Shown one piece after another: positions 26,824 through 35,956 of a stretch of DNA of 64,000 nt; the first letter of the stretch is position 1; each line of letters begins with the position of its first letter. The position numbers and the translations under genes are program-made. The DNA comes from Paenibacillus jilunlii (GTDB lineage Bacteria > Bacillota > Bacilli > Paenibacillales > Paenibacillaceae): the NCBI RefSeq assembly GCF_900102965.1, contig NZ_FNGM01000008.1:123561-187560 (forward strand), in the 5' to 3' direction. The notes below the pieces were generated by a model, which searched no databases, was not told where the DNA came from, and worked only from the letters and a program-made list of their open reading frames with translations.

Positions 26824-27755
26824 TTGCTTTTTGGAGTGTGGCGGTGCTGCTGCTTCTGCTCGTGATCCTATGGCAATACCTGCGTTTGCGGGAGCATTCC
26901 CGCCAGCTCGACTATATTCATACCAAGCTCACAGACATTATGGACCGGGGTTCGCATGAAAGACTGCTTTTGTTCAACAGCGATCCTCATCTGCAAAAAC
27001 TCCTTACCGATCTGAATCGGCTGCTGGACGTCAACCACAGGGGAGCGGTAGAGCTTGCCAAGCTGGAGAAATCCATGCGCAGCATGCTGGCGAACATCTC
27101 TCATGACCTGAAAACCCCGCTGACAGTAGTACTCGGTTATATTGAAACGGTTCTTCAGGATCCGGCGATGTCCAAGGAGGAGCAGGAGAAGATCCTGCGG
27201 ATGATTCATGTCAAGGCAGGAGAAGTGATCCGGCTGATGAACAGTTTTTTTGATCTGGCCAAGCTGGAGAGCGGGGACAAGGACATTCCCCTGTCACGGG
27301 TGGAGCTGGGGGAGGTCTGCCGGAGAAACATCCTCTCCTTCTACGAAATTCTCAATGCCAAGGGCAGTGAAGTGGACATTGAGCTCCCGGATGAGGCGCT
27401 GTATATCATGGGCAACGAAGAGGCACTGGACCGGGTGCTGTCGAATCTGCTCTCCAATGCAATCAAGTACGGGGATGCCGGCGGGGTGCTTGGGCTTAGG
27501 CTGTACAGCGACGGGGATCAAGTGTGCATAGAGGTGTGGGACCGGGGCAAGGGCATCACCGAAGGCGACCAGGACAAGGTTTTTGAGCGGCTCTATACGC
27601 TGGAGGATTCACGCAACCGCGATTACCAGGGGAGCGGGCTCGGGCTGACCATCACCAAACGGTTAACAGAACAGATGAACGGCACCATTACCTTACGCAG
27701 CAAACCTCATGTCAAAACAGCATTTACACTTTCTTTTCGCAGGCAGACGTTCTGA
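26820..27755 (+). CDS. Sensor histidine kinase, partner of the OmpR-type regulator
   Basis: 311 residues. One N-terminal membrane helix (about 3-22) and no outside loop, so the sensor does not see an extracellular ligand by itself. Then HisKA with SHDLKTPLTVVLGY (His95) and an HATPase domain with NLLSNAIKYGD (N box), VWDRGKGI (G1) and GSGLGLTI (G2). The ATG at 26820 overlaps the stop of the response regulator; an earlier ATG in frame at 26784 would lie inside that gene. Kinases of this short type often take their signal from an ABC transporter, here possibly the one 140 bp downstream. Confidence 0.93.
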   Translation: MIAFWSVAVLLLLLVILWQYLRLREHSRQLDYIHTKLTDIMDRGSHERLLLFNSDPHLQKLLTDLNRLLDVNHRGAVELAKLEKSMRSMLANISHDLKTPLTVVLGYIETVLQDPAMSKEEQEKILRMIHVKAGEVIRLMNSFFDLAKLESGDKDIPLSRVELGEVCRRNILSFYEILNAKGSEVDIELPDEALYIMGNEEALDRVLSNLLSNAIKYGDAGGVLGLRLYSDGDQVCIEVWDRGKGITEGDQDKVFERLYTLEDSRNRDYQGSGLGLTITKRLTEQMNGTITLRSKPHVKTAFTLSFRRQTF

Positions 27756-27897
27756 TGCTTCTATTGGTCCGGCGGCTTCCCAGGGCTTATGTCTGCAGCT
27801 TAAGAATTTCGTAAGATTCAGGTAATAAAAAAGAAAATTCCGCTGTGTACAATAAGAACCAGGAAGATAAACGAAGAAGCCAAAGGGGATAACGGAA

Positions 27898-28815
27898 ATG
27901 ACCACCATATTGCGGACTTGGGATTTAACCAAGGAGTATCAAGGCAAAGAGGCTGTTAGCGGCGTGAATATGAGCATCAAGCAAGGTGAAATTTACGGTT
28001 TCCTGGGACCGAATGGAGCGGGCAAAACCACGGTGATGAAAATGATCACCAATCTGGTGAAGCCGACAGCGGGGAATATTGAATTTTTTGGAGAGAGCAT
28101 GACGGACCATTCCTATGAAATGCTGAAGCGCATGGGCTGCATTATTGAATATCCGGTGTTCTACGACAAACTGACGGCGAGAGAAAACCTCCAGCTGCAC
28201 GGGGAGTATATGGGGTACTACGATGCGAAGGCCATGGAAGAAGCGCTGGAGCTGGTCAAGCTGAGGGGTGTGGACAAAAAGCCGGTCAAGCAGTTCTCCC
28301 TGGGGATGAAGCAGCGGCTGGGCATTGCCCGGGCGGTAATGACCAAACCGGAGCTGCTCATTCTGGATGAGCCGATCAACGGACTGGACCCCATCGGTAT
28401 CAAGGAACTGCGTGAAGTATTCCGCATGCTGAGCCGGGAATATGGTATGACGCTGCTGATCTCCAGCCACATTCTGGGGGAGATTGAACAGGTTGCCGAC
28501 ACCATCGGCGTCATCCGTGACGGAATTTTGGTGGAGGAAGTGGCGATGGATATGATCCGCAGCCAGAACACGCAATACATTGAACTGATTACCGGAGCGA
28601 GCAGCAAAGCGGTGTATGTGCTGGAGCACAAGCTGGGCCTCACCAACTTCAAGGTGCTGGACCCCCGGACGATCCGCATTTACGATGCCGTACAGCAGCT
28701 TGAACTGAATAAAGCACTGATAGAAGCGGGCGTGGAGCTGGACAGCCTGAGTAAAAAGAATCTTTCGCTGGAAGATCATTTTGTGGAACTAATGGGGGGT
28801 GAAGGCATTGCTTAA
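27898..28815 (+). CDS. BcrA-type ABC exporter ATP-binding protein
   Basis: 305 residues: an ATPase domain with Walker A FLGPNGAGKTT, signature FSLGMKQRLGIA and Walker B LLILDEPINGLDP, and a C-terminal extension (about 225-305) typical of the bacitracin/lantibiotic exporter ATPase family (BcrA). The extension links to the permease. Placed after a two-component system and before its permease, whose gene it overlaps slightly. Resistance to a cell-wall-active peptide is the expected role from family and context; cargo not shown. Confidence 0.93.
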   Translation: MTTILRTWDLTKEYQGKEAVSGVNMSIKQGEIYGFLGPNGAGKTTVMKMITNLVKPTAGNIEFFGESMTDHSYEMLKRMGCIIEYPVFYDKLTARENLQLHGEYMGYYDAKAMEEALELVKLRGVDKKPVKQFSLGMKQRLGIARAVMTKPELLILDEPINGLDPIGIKELREVFRMLSREYGMTLLISSHILGEIEQVADTIGVIRDGILVEEVAMDMIRSQNTQYIELITGASSKAVYVLEHKLGLTNFKVLDPRTIRIYDAVQQLELNKALIEAGVELDSLSKKNLSLEDHFVELMGGEGIA

Positions 28816-29506
28816 GCTGATACAACTGGAAATCCGTAAGAACAAACTAACAGGTATGCTCAAAGGTGTGGCCATTGCCGTCTTAATGATTTTTGGCTTT
28901 ATGCTGCTGCTTACTTACGTTGACGCTGAAGGCGGCAACGGTGGCGGGGAATTCAATACTTATACAGAGATGTTAGAAGGCTTGTATATTTTGGTCAAAG
29001 TGACCTTTGTGGTGTTTGCTTCGGTTGTGCTGAGCAAGCTGGTGATTGACGAGTATAAGAACAATACCATTACATTGCTCTTCATGTACCCGATCTCCCG
29101 TAAAAAACTCCTGGGTGCCAAAATTATCATCGTGTTCCTCTTTACACTGCTTAGCGTTTTTATATCAGATATTCTGATTAGCGCCCTCCTGATTGGAATT
29201 AACTCTTTCACTCATGTGATTCCGGGACAGCTGGAGCTCACTGCGATTCCTGGAGAGGTGGCCCGCATAGGGGCAGATGCGATCTATGCGGCAGGAATTG
29301 GACTCATTCCTTTATACATCGGAATGCGTAAAAAATCCGTACCCGCTACCATAGTTACTTCGGTGCTGTTTGTCGGCGTGAGTTCCTCCGATTTTGGCGG
29401 CTTCCGGATGAGCAATCTGGTAGGGGTCTCCATCTTCTTCAGCCTGCTTGGCGTAGCCATCGCTTACCTGTCGATCCGGAATATCGAACAGAAGGATATT
29501 GCCTGA
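28808..29506 (+). CDS. ABC-2 type exporter permease
   Basis: About 232 residues with six membrane helices (roughly 17-37, 60-80, 105-125, 130-155, 168-188, 200-220). Family: ABC-2 permease of the BcrB type, paired with the ATPase before it. The start is uncertain: a GTG at 28799 sits against a G-run, while the TTG at 28808 has GGTGAAGG at a normal spacing and gives MLKLIQLEIRKNK, the usual opening of the family; I use the TTG. The gene overlaps the ATPase gene by a few bases, so translation is coupled. A strong terminator follows at 29614. Confidence 0.88.
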   Translation: MLKLIQLEIRKNKLTGMLKGVAIAVLMIFGFMLLLTYVDAEGGNGGGEFNTYTEMLEGLYILVKVTFVVFASVVLSKLVIDEYKNNTITLLFMYPISRKKLLGAKIIIVFLFTLLSVFISDILISALLIGINSFTHVIPGQLELTAIPGEVARIGADAIYAAGIGLIPLYIGMRKKSVPATIVTSVLFVGVSSSDFGGFRMSNLVGVSIFFSLLGVAIAYLSIRNIEQKDIA

Positions 29507-29613
29507 ATGTAATTCGAATTACCCACAGGAACGTTTTCATTACCAGGGTTCCTCTACAGTGAGGTTAAGGATGTGTCATAGGTCCTTGCTGATCTGACGG
29601 AGGGCTTTTTTCC

Positions 29614-29667
29614 TAAAAAACCGCTTGGTGCCAATGTTATAGATGGCGACCAATTGCGGTTTTTTTG
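29614..29667 (+). terminator. Terminator of the exporter operon
   Basis: AAAAAACCGC TTGGTGCCA pairs with TGGCGACCAA TTGCGG around a short loop and ends in TTTTTTT. Reading the other way it also has a T-run, so it may act on both strands. Confidence 0.8.
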
Positions 29668-29787
29668 CTATAATAGTATAAAATTCAGCAAATTCCGAGC
29701 GGGGTACAGATTGAAACTACATAATTGTTTATCCGCAGCTTCTGAATAGAAGAGGATACAGGATTAAAGCAGCAGAGGAGGTGGGCT

Positions 29788-31449
29788 ATGCCTATAAAAT
29801 GGTCTTTCATTCTGGACCGGGTGCTTTCCGAAGAAGGCGCCTACAAAGCGTTATATGATCATCATCCCGACCTGATAATTGTGCTGGACAGGCAGGGGGA
29901 CTATGTGGAGAGCAACCGCGCTTTTGAAGCAGCCGCTGGAGCAGATGCGCTGCTCCATAAGCCATTGTCCGGTTGCCGGCCACAGCCTCCCGGAGAGGAA
30001 CATTTTGCCGCAGCGCTTGGAGGCATCGGCTCCAGGGTTGAGCTGCAGGTGGAAGAGGGAAGCGGAAGCCGCTCTGCGGCCATTACGTATGTGCCAATAA
30101 AAGCTGAAGAAGGAATCGCAGGCGTATTTGCTATTATCCATTATGAACAGAAACGCGGTCTTCCCCTTGAGGTTGAAGAGTGGCTCGGCAGTCTCATCAC
30201 CCGGGAGGAACCTCCCGTGGAATGGACGGATGATTGGACACCGGGATATGAAGAAATGCTTGCCGCAATGGGGGCAGCAGCGGAACAGCAGCAGGCAGAG
30301 CTGGTGCTGGAGATGTCTGAGGATAAGCATCTGGGCCTGATACTGAACTCTGTTGCCGCGGGGATTTTTGGACTGGATACACAGGGAAGAACATTTTTTA
30401 TCAATCGTGAAGGGGCAGATATGCTGGGATATGCTCCCGCTGAACTGATTGGCCGGAGTTTTGCCGGGCAGGTTCATCATATCCATGGCGACGGGTCAAG
30501 GTACCAGAAGATTGAATGTCCGATCTCGCAGACCCTCCAGGATGGCCGTACACGCAGCAAAGGGGATGAAATCTTCTGGAGGAAGGACGGCACCAGCTTT
30601 TTTGTCAGCTACCGGATTGCCCCGCTTATGCATAAAGGCATGATATGCGGAGTGGTGGGTTCCTTCAGCGATATTACGAATGAACGGGAGATTCTGCGGG
30701 CCAAAGAAACGGCAGAGCAGGCCGCTCAAGCTAAAGCGGATTTTCTGGCCATGATGAGCCATGAGATCCGCACACCAATGAACGGGATGATCGGGATGGC
30801 GGATTTGCTGCTGGAAACGGAGCTTGAGGAAGAACAGCGCACCTATGCCGAGATTCTGCGCAGCAGCAGCTACAGCCTGCTCAAAATTCTGAATGACATC
30901 CTCGATTTCAGCAAAATGGAAGCCGGCAAAATGCCGCTGCTGTCGGAGAAATTTGATCTGCGCGAGATGATGGAGAGCATCATAGATCTGTTTACCCCCA
31001 AAGCGGAAGAGAAAAAGCTGGCGCTGCGGTGGTGGGCGGATACCAGTGTGCCGTCCATGGTCACTACCGACCCCAGCCGCTTGCGGCAGATTATTGTGAA
31101 TCTCGTCGGCAATGCGCTGAAATTCACCGAACGGGGCAGCGTCACGCTGTCCGTGAAGAATATTCAGCTGCCGGCTTCGCCGGAGTATCTGCTGGAATTT
31201 TCGGTGCGGGATACAGGAGTAGGGATTGCCGACAGCAAGCTGAATTTGCTGTTCCAATCCTTTTCCCAGCTGCATCCCTTCATCAACCGCAAATACGGAG
31301 GCACAGGACTTGGACTGGCCATCTGCAAGCAGCTGGTGGAGCTGATGGGCGGGACGATTTTTGTAGAGAGCGAAGAAGGCCGGGGCTCCACCTTCCGCTT
31401 CATGCTTCCTTTCGTCAAGGAGGAGATTGAGGCGGATATTGCTCCTTAA
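29788..31449 (+). CDS. Cytosolic PAS-domain sensor histidine kinase
   Basis: 553 residues without a membrane helix. Two PAS-like domains: about 18-130 ([20 protein letters not shown]) and 175-300 ([41 protein letters not shown]). Then a HisKA domain with [20 protein letters not shown] and an HATPase domain with [24 protein letters not shown] and [13 protein letters not shown]. The kinase part is of the hybrid-kinase type, but no receiver domain follows and no response regulator is adjacent, so it is an orphan. The signal is unknown. GAGGAGGTGGGC lies before the ATG. Confidence 0.92.
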   Translation: MPIKWSFILDRVLSEEGAYKALYDHHPDLIIVLDRQGDYVESNRAFEAAAGADALLHKPLSGCRPQPPGEEHFAAALGGIGSRVELQVEEGSGSRSAAITYVPIKAEEGIAGVFAIIHYEQKRGLPLEVEEWLGSLITREEPPVEWTDDWTPGYEEMLAAMGAAAEQQQAELVLEMSEDKHLGLILNSVAAGIFGLDTQGRTFFINREGADMLGYAPAELIGRSFAGQVHHIHGDGSRYQKIECPISQTLQDGRTRSKGDEIFWRKDGTSFFVSYRIAPLMHKGMICGVVGSFSDITNEREILRAKETAEQAAQAKADFLAMMSHEIRTPMNGMIGMADLLLETELEEEQRTYAEILRSSSYSLLKILNDILDFSKMEAGKMPLLSEKFDLREMMESIIDLFTPKAEEKKLALRWWADTSVPSMVTTDPSRLRQIIVNLVGNALKFTERGSVTLSVKNIQLPASPEYLLEFSVRDTGVGIADSKLNLLFQSFSQLHPFINRKYGGTGLGLAICKQLVELMGGTIFVESEEGRGSTFRFMLPFVKEEIEADIAP

Positions 31450-31638
31450 GCCTGCTCCTGGTGCAGCCGGACAGCCGGACAGCGGGAGACTTGAGGCATC
31501 GGTCTTTATCGTAGGGAGCTGCTGCAGATTGGAAGTGGGGCTGCAGCCAGCCAGGCAAGGGGGCCTGGGACCGCTTTCGTAGATTGCCGTAAGCTAGGGG
31601 TGGCCAAGGCCCTCACGGCCGCAAACCCCATAATCCAC

Positions 31639-31676
31639 AACAGCAAGCCTCCAATGACGGAGACTTGCTGTTTTTT
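31639..31676 (+). terminator. Terminator downstream of the orphan kinase
   Basis: AACAGCAAG (31639-31647) pairs with CTTGCTGTT (31664-31672), then TTTT. It is 190 bp after the stop. Confidence 0.7.
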
Positions 31677-31733
31677 GTGTGGCAAGACCGTTTATGCGCA
31701 TATCTCTCACCGTTGGTCAGAACTCGCAGTCGC

Positions 31734-31812
31734 TAAGTGGAAAAAGTAAACCTATTTCAGTCAAATTCACGATAAACGTTGAGTTAAGTGGAAAAAGTAA
31801 ACCTAATTAAAT
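31734..31812 (+). repeat. Tandem TAAGTGGAAAAAGTAAACCT repeat
   Basis: Two almost identical copies of TAAGTGGAAAAAGTAAACCT, the first at 31734 and the second at 31785, offset 51 bp. Degenerate relatives follow (TAAGTGGATACATTCCACTC at 31857). The rest of 31450-32162 shows only a terminator and no gene. Confidence 0.7.
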
Positions 31813-32162
31813 CGGAAAAGATGTATATGGACCATTGTTGGATTTTTTCTCCAATGTAAGTGGATACATTCCACTCAAATTCCGAAAAAAAACAAAATGT
31901 AGAATATTAGGTGGAGAAATTTCACTTGGAGGCGGATGATGTAATCAAATTGAACTCCTGATGCCTGAATTCCATCATTCCAATCCTATTTACTGGAGAT
32001 GCCTTTGGGCGCTTGCGGATATGAGGAGGCGGCCGCAATAAAAAACGAATCCCTATCCGCATAAATTGCAGACAATGGACTCGTCATAGGCAGAGTATCA
32101 GTTATTTCATTTGTGGCGGTAGCTGGAACAGAACAGGACAGCTGCCAGCCCTCAACAGGTTT

Positions 32163-33008
32163 TTAATGCATATACATGAGACCGACGGTACCTGGACCAC
32201 AGTGGCTTCCAATCACACAGCCTGCGTGGATAACGGCGATTTCGCCGGAACCCGTCTGCTCACGCAGTGCTGTCTCCAAATACTTGGCATCCTCTTCCGC
32301 GAGGGTGTGGGCAACAATGATAAGCTCCTTGTCGATATTACCGGCATGCTCCAGGGCGTGATGCAGCATCTGCTCGACAGCCTTTTCCTTTTTGCCACGA
32401 ATCTTGCTGACCGGCACGATGGCACCGTCAATCAAGCGCAGCACAGGCCGGATCTTCAGCAGGCTGCCGATAAAATTCTGCATGCCGGAGCAGCGTCCGC
32501 CCATGTACAGGTAGTCCAGCGTATCCACAACAAACTCCGTTTCCACCCGGCTGCGGCACTCTTTTACCATAGCGGTAATCTCCAGAGCACTTTGGCCTCT
32601 GGCGGCTGCACGGGCAGCCTTCATGACCAGAAGGGCAATCCCCCCGCACAGCGTCTCTGAATCTATGACCTGCACCCGGCCTTCCGGGAACTCTACTGCT
32701 GCGAGCAGGGCATTCTGATATGTAGAGGATAAAGCAGAGGATAGACTGATATAGACGATATCTCCTCCGCTGCGGATCACCGGCTCAAAGGCAGCCATGA
32801 AATCTGCGGGCGAGGGGGCAGCCGTTTTTGGCAGGGCACCTTGAGCGGCTACCCGGCGGTATACTTCCTCAGGTGTAATATCCACCCCGTCCTTGTAAGT
32901 AGCGTCTTCAAATACGACATACAGCGGAATGATGCCGATATCATACGTTTCCTTCCAGCCTTGCGGCAAATCGGAAGTGCTGTCTGAAAAGATTTTTACA
33001 ATAGACAT
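32163..33008 (-). CDS. DegV family fatty-acid-binding protein
   Basis: 281 residues, cytoplasmic. DegV (FakB-like) proteins bind a fatty acid in a tunnel and hand it to the fatty acid kinase FakA. Seen: VKIFSDSTSDLPQGW at the N-terminus, YISLSSALSSTYQNA, DTLDYLYMGGRC and the C-terminal HCGPGTVGLMY, all conserved in the family. I chose the ATG at 33008, preceded by GAAGGAGAA; the frame opens five codons earlier without such a site. No fakA is near. Ligand specificity unknown. Confidence 0.93.
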   Translation of the reverse strand: MSIVKIFSDSTSDLPQGWKETYDIGIIPLYVVFEDATYKDGVDITPEEVYRRVAAQGALPKTAAPSPADFMAAFEPVIRSGGDIVYISLSSALSSTYQNALLAAVEFPEGRVQVIDSETLCGGIALLVMKAARAAARGQSALEITAMVKECRSRVETEFVVDTLDYLYMGGRCSGMQNFIGSLLKIRPVLRLIDGAIVPVSKIRGKKEKAVEQMLHHALEHAGNIDKELIIVAHTLAEEDAKYLETALREQTGSGEIAVIHAGCVIGSHCGPGTVGLMYMH

Positions 33009-33130
33009 GAATTTCTCCTTCACCGGTTCTCGGATGACAATCTTCCATAATATGATCCATATAATCTGTAATTATACCAAGCCTGCACGGATTCTCAAAA
33101 TGAAATAATAGATTTGCTGCCGAAGCAGTG

Positions 33131-33166
33131 AAAAAAAGACCAGCCGCTTCTGACGGCTGATCTTGA
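33131..33166 (-). terminator. Terminator of the AraC-GyrI regulator gene
   Basis: On the minus strand AAGATCAGCCG pairs with CGGCTGGTCTT around TCAGAAG, followed by TTTTTTT. It lies just after the stop at 33184. Confidence 0.85.
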
Positions 33167-33183
33167 AAACAAATGCAGGAGGG

Positions 33184-34053
33184 TTACTTCTTCAGCACCG
33201 GAATCCACACTTCACAGACATAATCCTCTGCACCCGTATCACCTGGCGGATACAGTTCAAACTCCGGTCCGCCCGAATGCTCATAGCCGGTCCCCGGGAA
33301 CCATTCCTGAAAAATCCGCTGCCACACCTTCTGAATCGCATCGGGCATCGGGCCGGCTGAAGTAAATACGGCCCAGCTTGCAGCCGGAACCACTGCGGTC
33401 TCGTAGCCCTGCGGGTCGGTTTCAGGGGTGCCTTCCACTCCGATCCAGTAGGACAGCAGCTCCTTCTCCATGTCCATGCTCATACAGATGCCGAGCCAGT
33501 CTTTACCCGTGCCAACTTCAATCAGCTTATCCGAAGTGCCGTCCGCGTTGCATTCATTCCAGAACTCGGGGATTCTGCGGAGATTTTCTCCGTCCCGGGT
33601 AGTCACCTCCATTGATTTGCCGATAACGGTAAAAGCAGGTTTCTCTACGATTTTGTATTCCATTTCCAGATCTCCCTTCAATGATAGATGGAAGGTGAGG
33701 CGGGGGAACGCTTTGAGCTGTACCCCAGGCTCCCGTGCGGCGGAGGGGGTTAGCCCATGCGCCTTGCGGAACGCTTTGGCGAACGCCTCGGGGGACTCGT
33801 ATCCGTATTTCAGCGCCACATCGAGCACCCTGATCTTTGACATTGCCAGCTCCTGGGCTGCCAGGGTCAATCTCCGTTTGCGGATATAGTCTGCCACTGT
33901 CACTCCGGTCAGCATGGCGAACATCCGCTGGAAGTGAAACGGAGAGACATGGGCCACCTTGGCAACGTCCTCAATGCGCAGCGGCTCTGTCATCCGGCTC
34001 TCTATGTAATCCAGTGCATCTTTCATACGGATCAGCCATTCCAATTGTGCCAT
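33184..34053 (-). CDS. AraC-family regulator with GyrI-like effector domain
   Basis: About 290 residues: two AraC helix-turn-helix motifs at the N-terminus (about 10-110, IEDVAKVAHVSPFHFQRMFA and VALKYGYESPEAFAKAFRKA), then a GyrI-like effector-binding domain (about 130-289) with DWLGICMSMDMEKELLSYWI and IFQEWFPGTGYEHSGGPEFE. Such one-component regulators respond to small, often hydrophobic compounds. Start uncertain: AAAGGGAG touches the ATG at 34053; a TTG at 34044 is better spaced and would give MEWLIRMKDALDYIE, the common family start. Monocistronic, with a terminator. Confidence 0.92.
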   Translation of the reverse strand: MAQLEWLIRMKDALDYIESRMTEPLRIEDVAKVAHVSPFHFQRMFAMLTGVTVADYIRKRRLTLAAQELAMSKIRVLDVALKYGYESPEAFAKAFRKAHGLTPSAAREPGVQLKAFPRLTFHLSLKGDLEMEYKIVEKPAFTVIGKSMEVTTRDGENLRRIPEFWNECNADGTSDKLIEVGTGKDWLGICMSMDMEKELLSYWIGVEGTPETDPQGYETAVVPAASWAVFTSAGPMPDAIQKVWQRIFQEWFPGTGYEHSGGPEFELYPPGDTGAEDYVCEVWIPVLKK

Positions 34054-34192
34054 CTCCCTTTGAACCCATCCTATCATACCTGCTCCCGGGTGGTCCTGTT
34101 ATTCTCTGCTCGTTGCAGACAGATCAGGTCAGACTCCATCCGCCCATCCAGCAGCATATTCCTTATAGTATAGCCCAGGAGTGGAGAAGGAG

Positions 34193-35881
34193 TCAGCCCC
34201 CCAGCCGGCAGACCCTGGCTTCATAAGGACGCAGGGTTTCCCGGTCCATGGCCGGCTGCTCCTCAGGATAGTTGCTGATGATCGTTTCAGTCACGGCGTT
34301 CAGCTCCTCCAGGAGATCCACGGTCTGCGGGGTGTCGCAGAAATTCAGCAAGATCAGCCACCGTTCCCCTTCCAGCGTCCGGGTATAGGCATAAATGAAT
34401 TCATGCTCCGGCAGCAGCAGCTCATAATCGCCATAGACCATAACAGGATGTTTTTTGCGCAGGCTGATCAGCTTCTGATAATAATAAAATACCGAATCCG
34501 GATCAGCCAGCGCCTGTTCCACATTGATCTCTTCATAGCGCGGATTAAGCTTGAGCCACGGAGTTCCTTCGGTAAATCCGGCATTGGGGGAGGAGTCCCA
34601 CTGCATTGGCGTGCGGGCATTGTCCCGGCCTTTGGCATGGATCGCCTTCAGGGTGGCTTCATGATCGCCGCCGCCGTCCGTTACCTTTTCCTTGTACATA
34701 TTATGGATTTCAATATCCTTGTAATCTTCAAGCTGCGGGAACTGCACGTTCGTCATGCCGATTTCCTCACCTTGATAAATGTAGGGCGTGCCTTTAAGCG
34801 TATGCAGCAGGGTAGCGAGCATTTTGGCCGAAATCACGCGGTATTCCCGGTCATTGCCGAATCTGGAGACCATCCGGGGCTGGTCATGGTTGTTCAGGTA
34901 CAGGCTGTTCCAGCCGCGGTCCGCCAGACCTACCTGCCATTTATGCAGGATATCGCGCAGCTTGGTCAAGTTCCAGGGGGTGACATTCCATTTGCCTCCG
35001 GGGCCTGAGTCTATATCCATATGCTCAAATTGAAAGACCATCTGCAGCTCATTCCGGTCTTCAGCGGTATACAGGATGGCGTCTTCTACCGTAGCACCCG
35101 GCGTCTCGCCAACGGTCATTACATTATATTTGGAGAGAACCTCCCGGTTCATTTCCTGCAAATATTCGTGGACACGCGGGCCGTTCATATAATATTCTCC
35201 GCCGCCGGCCAGCTCGCCGGGAGCCAGACCCTCATGATGGGCGGAGGGCAGGCCTTCCACCTTGGAGATCATATTGATGACGTCCATCCGCAGCCCGTCT
35301 ACCCCTTTGTCCAGCCAAAAAGCCATCATCTTGTACAGCGCCTCACGCAGCTGCGGATTCTCCCAGTTGAGATCCGGCTGCTTGCGCGAGAAGAGATGCA
35401 GATAATATTCGCCTGTCTTTTCATCAAGCTCCCAGGCCGGGCCGCTGAAGATGGAGCTCCAATTGTTCGGCAGCTGGCCATTGGGACCGCCAGGCCGCCA
35501 AATATAATAATCCCGGTACGGATTATCCTTGGAGGAACGGGACTCTACGAACCAGGCGTGCTCATCCGAGGAATGGTTGATGACAAGGTCCATCATCAGC
35601 TTAATGCCTCGGGCATGCAGCCCGTCCAGCAGCTCCTCCCAGTCGCCAAGGGTGCCGAATTCATCCATAATATCTTCGTAATCACTGATATCATAACCAT
35701 TGTCGTCATTAGGAGATTTGTAGACCGGCGACAGCCAGACGACATCGACCCCCAGCTTGTGCAGATAATCGAGGCGGGAGATAATCCCCCGCAAGTCACC
35801 GATCCCGTCTCCGTTGCTGTCCTGGAAGCTGCGTGGATAGATCTGATAGACAACGGCTTCTTTCCAAAAGGTTCTGTTCAT
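34193..35881 (-). CDS. malL: GH13 alpha-glucosidase / oligo-1,6-glucosidase
   Basis: 562 residues, cytoplasmic, cuts glucose from short maltodextrins or isomalto-oligosaccharides. GH13 subfamily 31 features: YQIYPRSFQDSNGDGIGDL near the N-terminus, DLVINHSSDEHAWF, nucleophile Asp200 (GLRMDVINM), acid/base Glu259 (TVGETPG) and Asp333 (NNHDQPR). The ATG at 35881 has AAGGAGC at 8 nt; earlier in-frame starts do not. Last gene of a pgmB - maltose phosphorylase - glucosidase series on the minus strand, 75 bp after the phosphorylase stop. The residue after the catalytic Asp (VINM) decides alpha-1,4 versus alpha-1,6 preference; IN after Val points toward alpha-1,6, but not firmly. Confidence 0.93.
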   Translation of the reverse strand: MNRTFWKEAVVYQIYPRSFQDSNGDGIGDLRGIISRLDYLHKLGVDVVWLSPVYKSPNDDNGYDISDYEDIMDEFGTLGDWEELLDGLHARGIKLMMDLVINHSSDEHAWFVESRSSKDNPYRDYYIWRPGGPNGQLPNNWSSIFSGPAWELDEKTGEYYLHLFSRKQPDLNWENPQLREALYKMMAFWLDKGVDGLRMDVINMISKVEGLPSAHHEGLAPGELAGGGEYYMNGPRVHEYLQEMNREVLSKYNVMTVGETPGATVEDAILYTAEDRNELQMVFQFEHMDIDSGPGGKWNVTPWNLTKLRDILHKWQVGLADRGWNSLYLNNHDQPRMVSRFGNDREYRVISAKMLATLLHTLKGTPYIYQGEEIGMTNVQFPQLEDYKDIEIHNMYKEKVTDGGGDHEATLKAIHAKGRDNARTPMQWDSSPNAGFTEGTPWLKLNPRYEEINVEQALADPDSVFYYYQKLISLRKKHPVMVYGDYELLLPEHEFIYAYTRTLEGERWLILLNFCDTPQTVDLLEELNAVTETIISNYPEEQPAMDRETLRPYEARVCRLGG

Positions 35882-35956
35882 GCGAATTAGCTCCTTTGAA
35901 TGGTATTGGAAGATAAAACAGCCCCGAAGGAACTTAAGCCTCCGGGGCAGCAGCAA

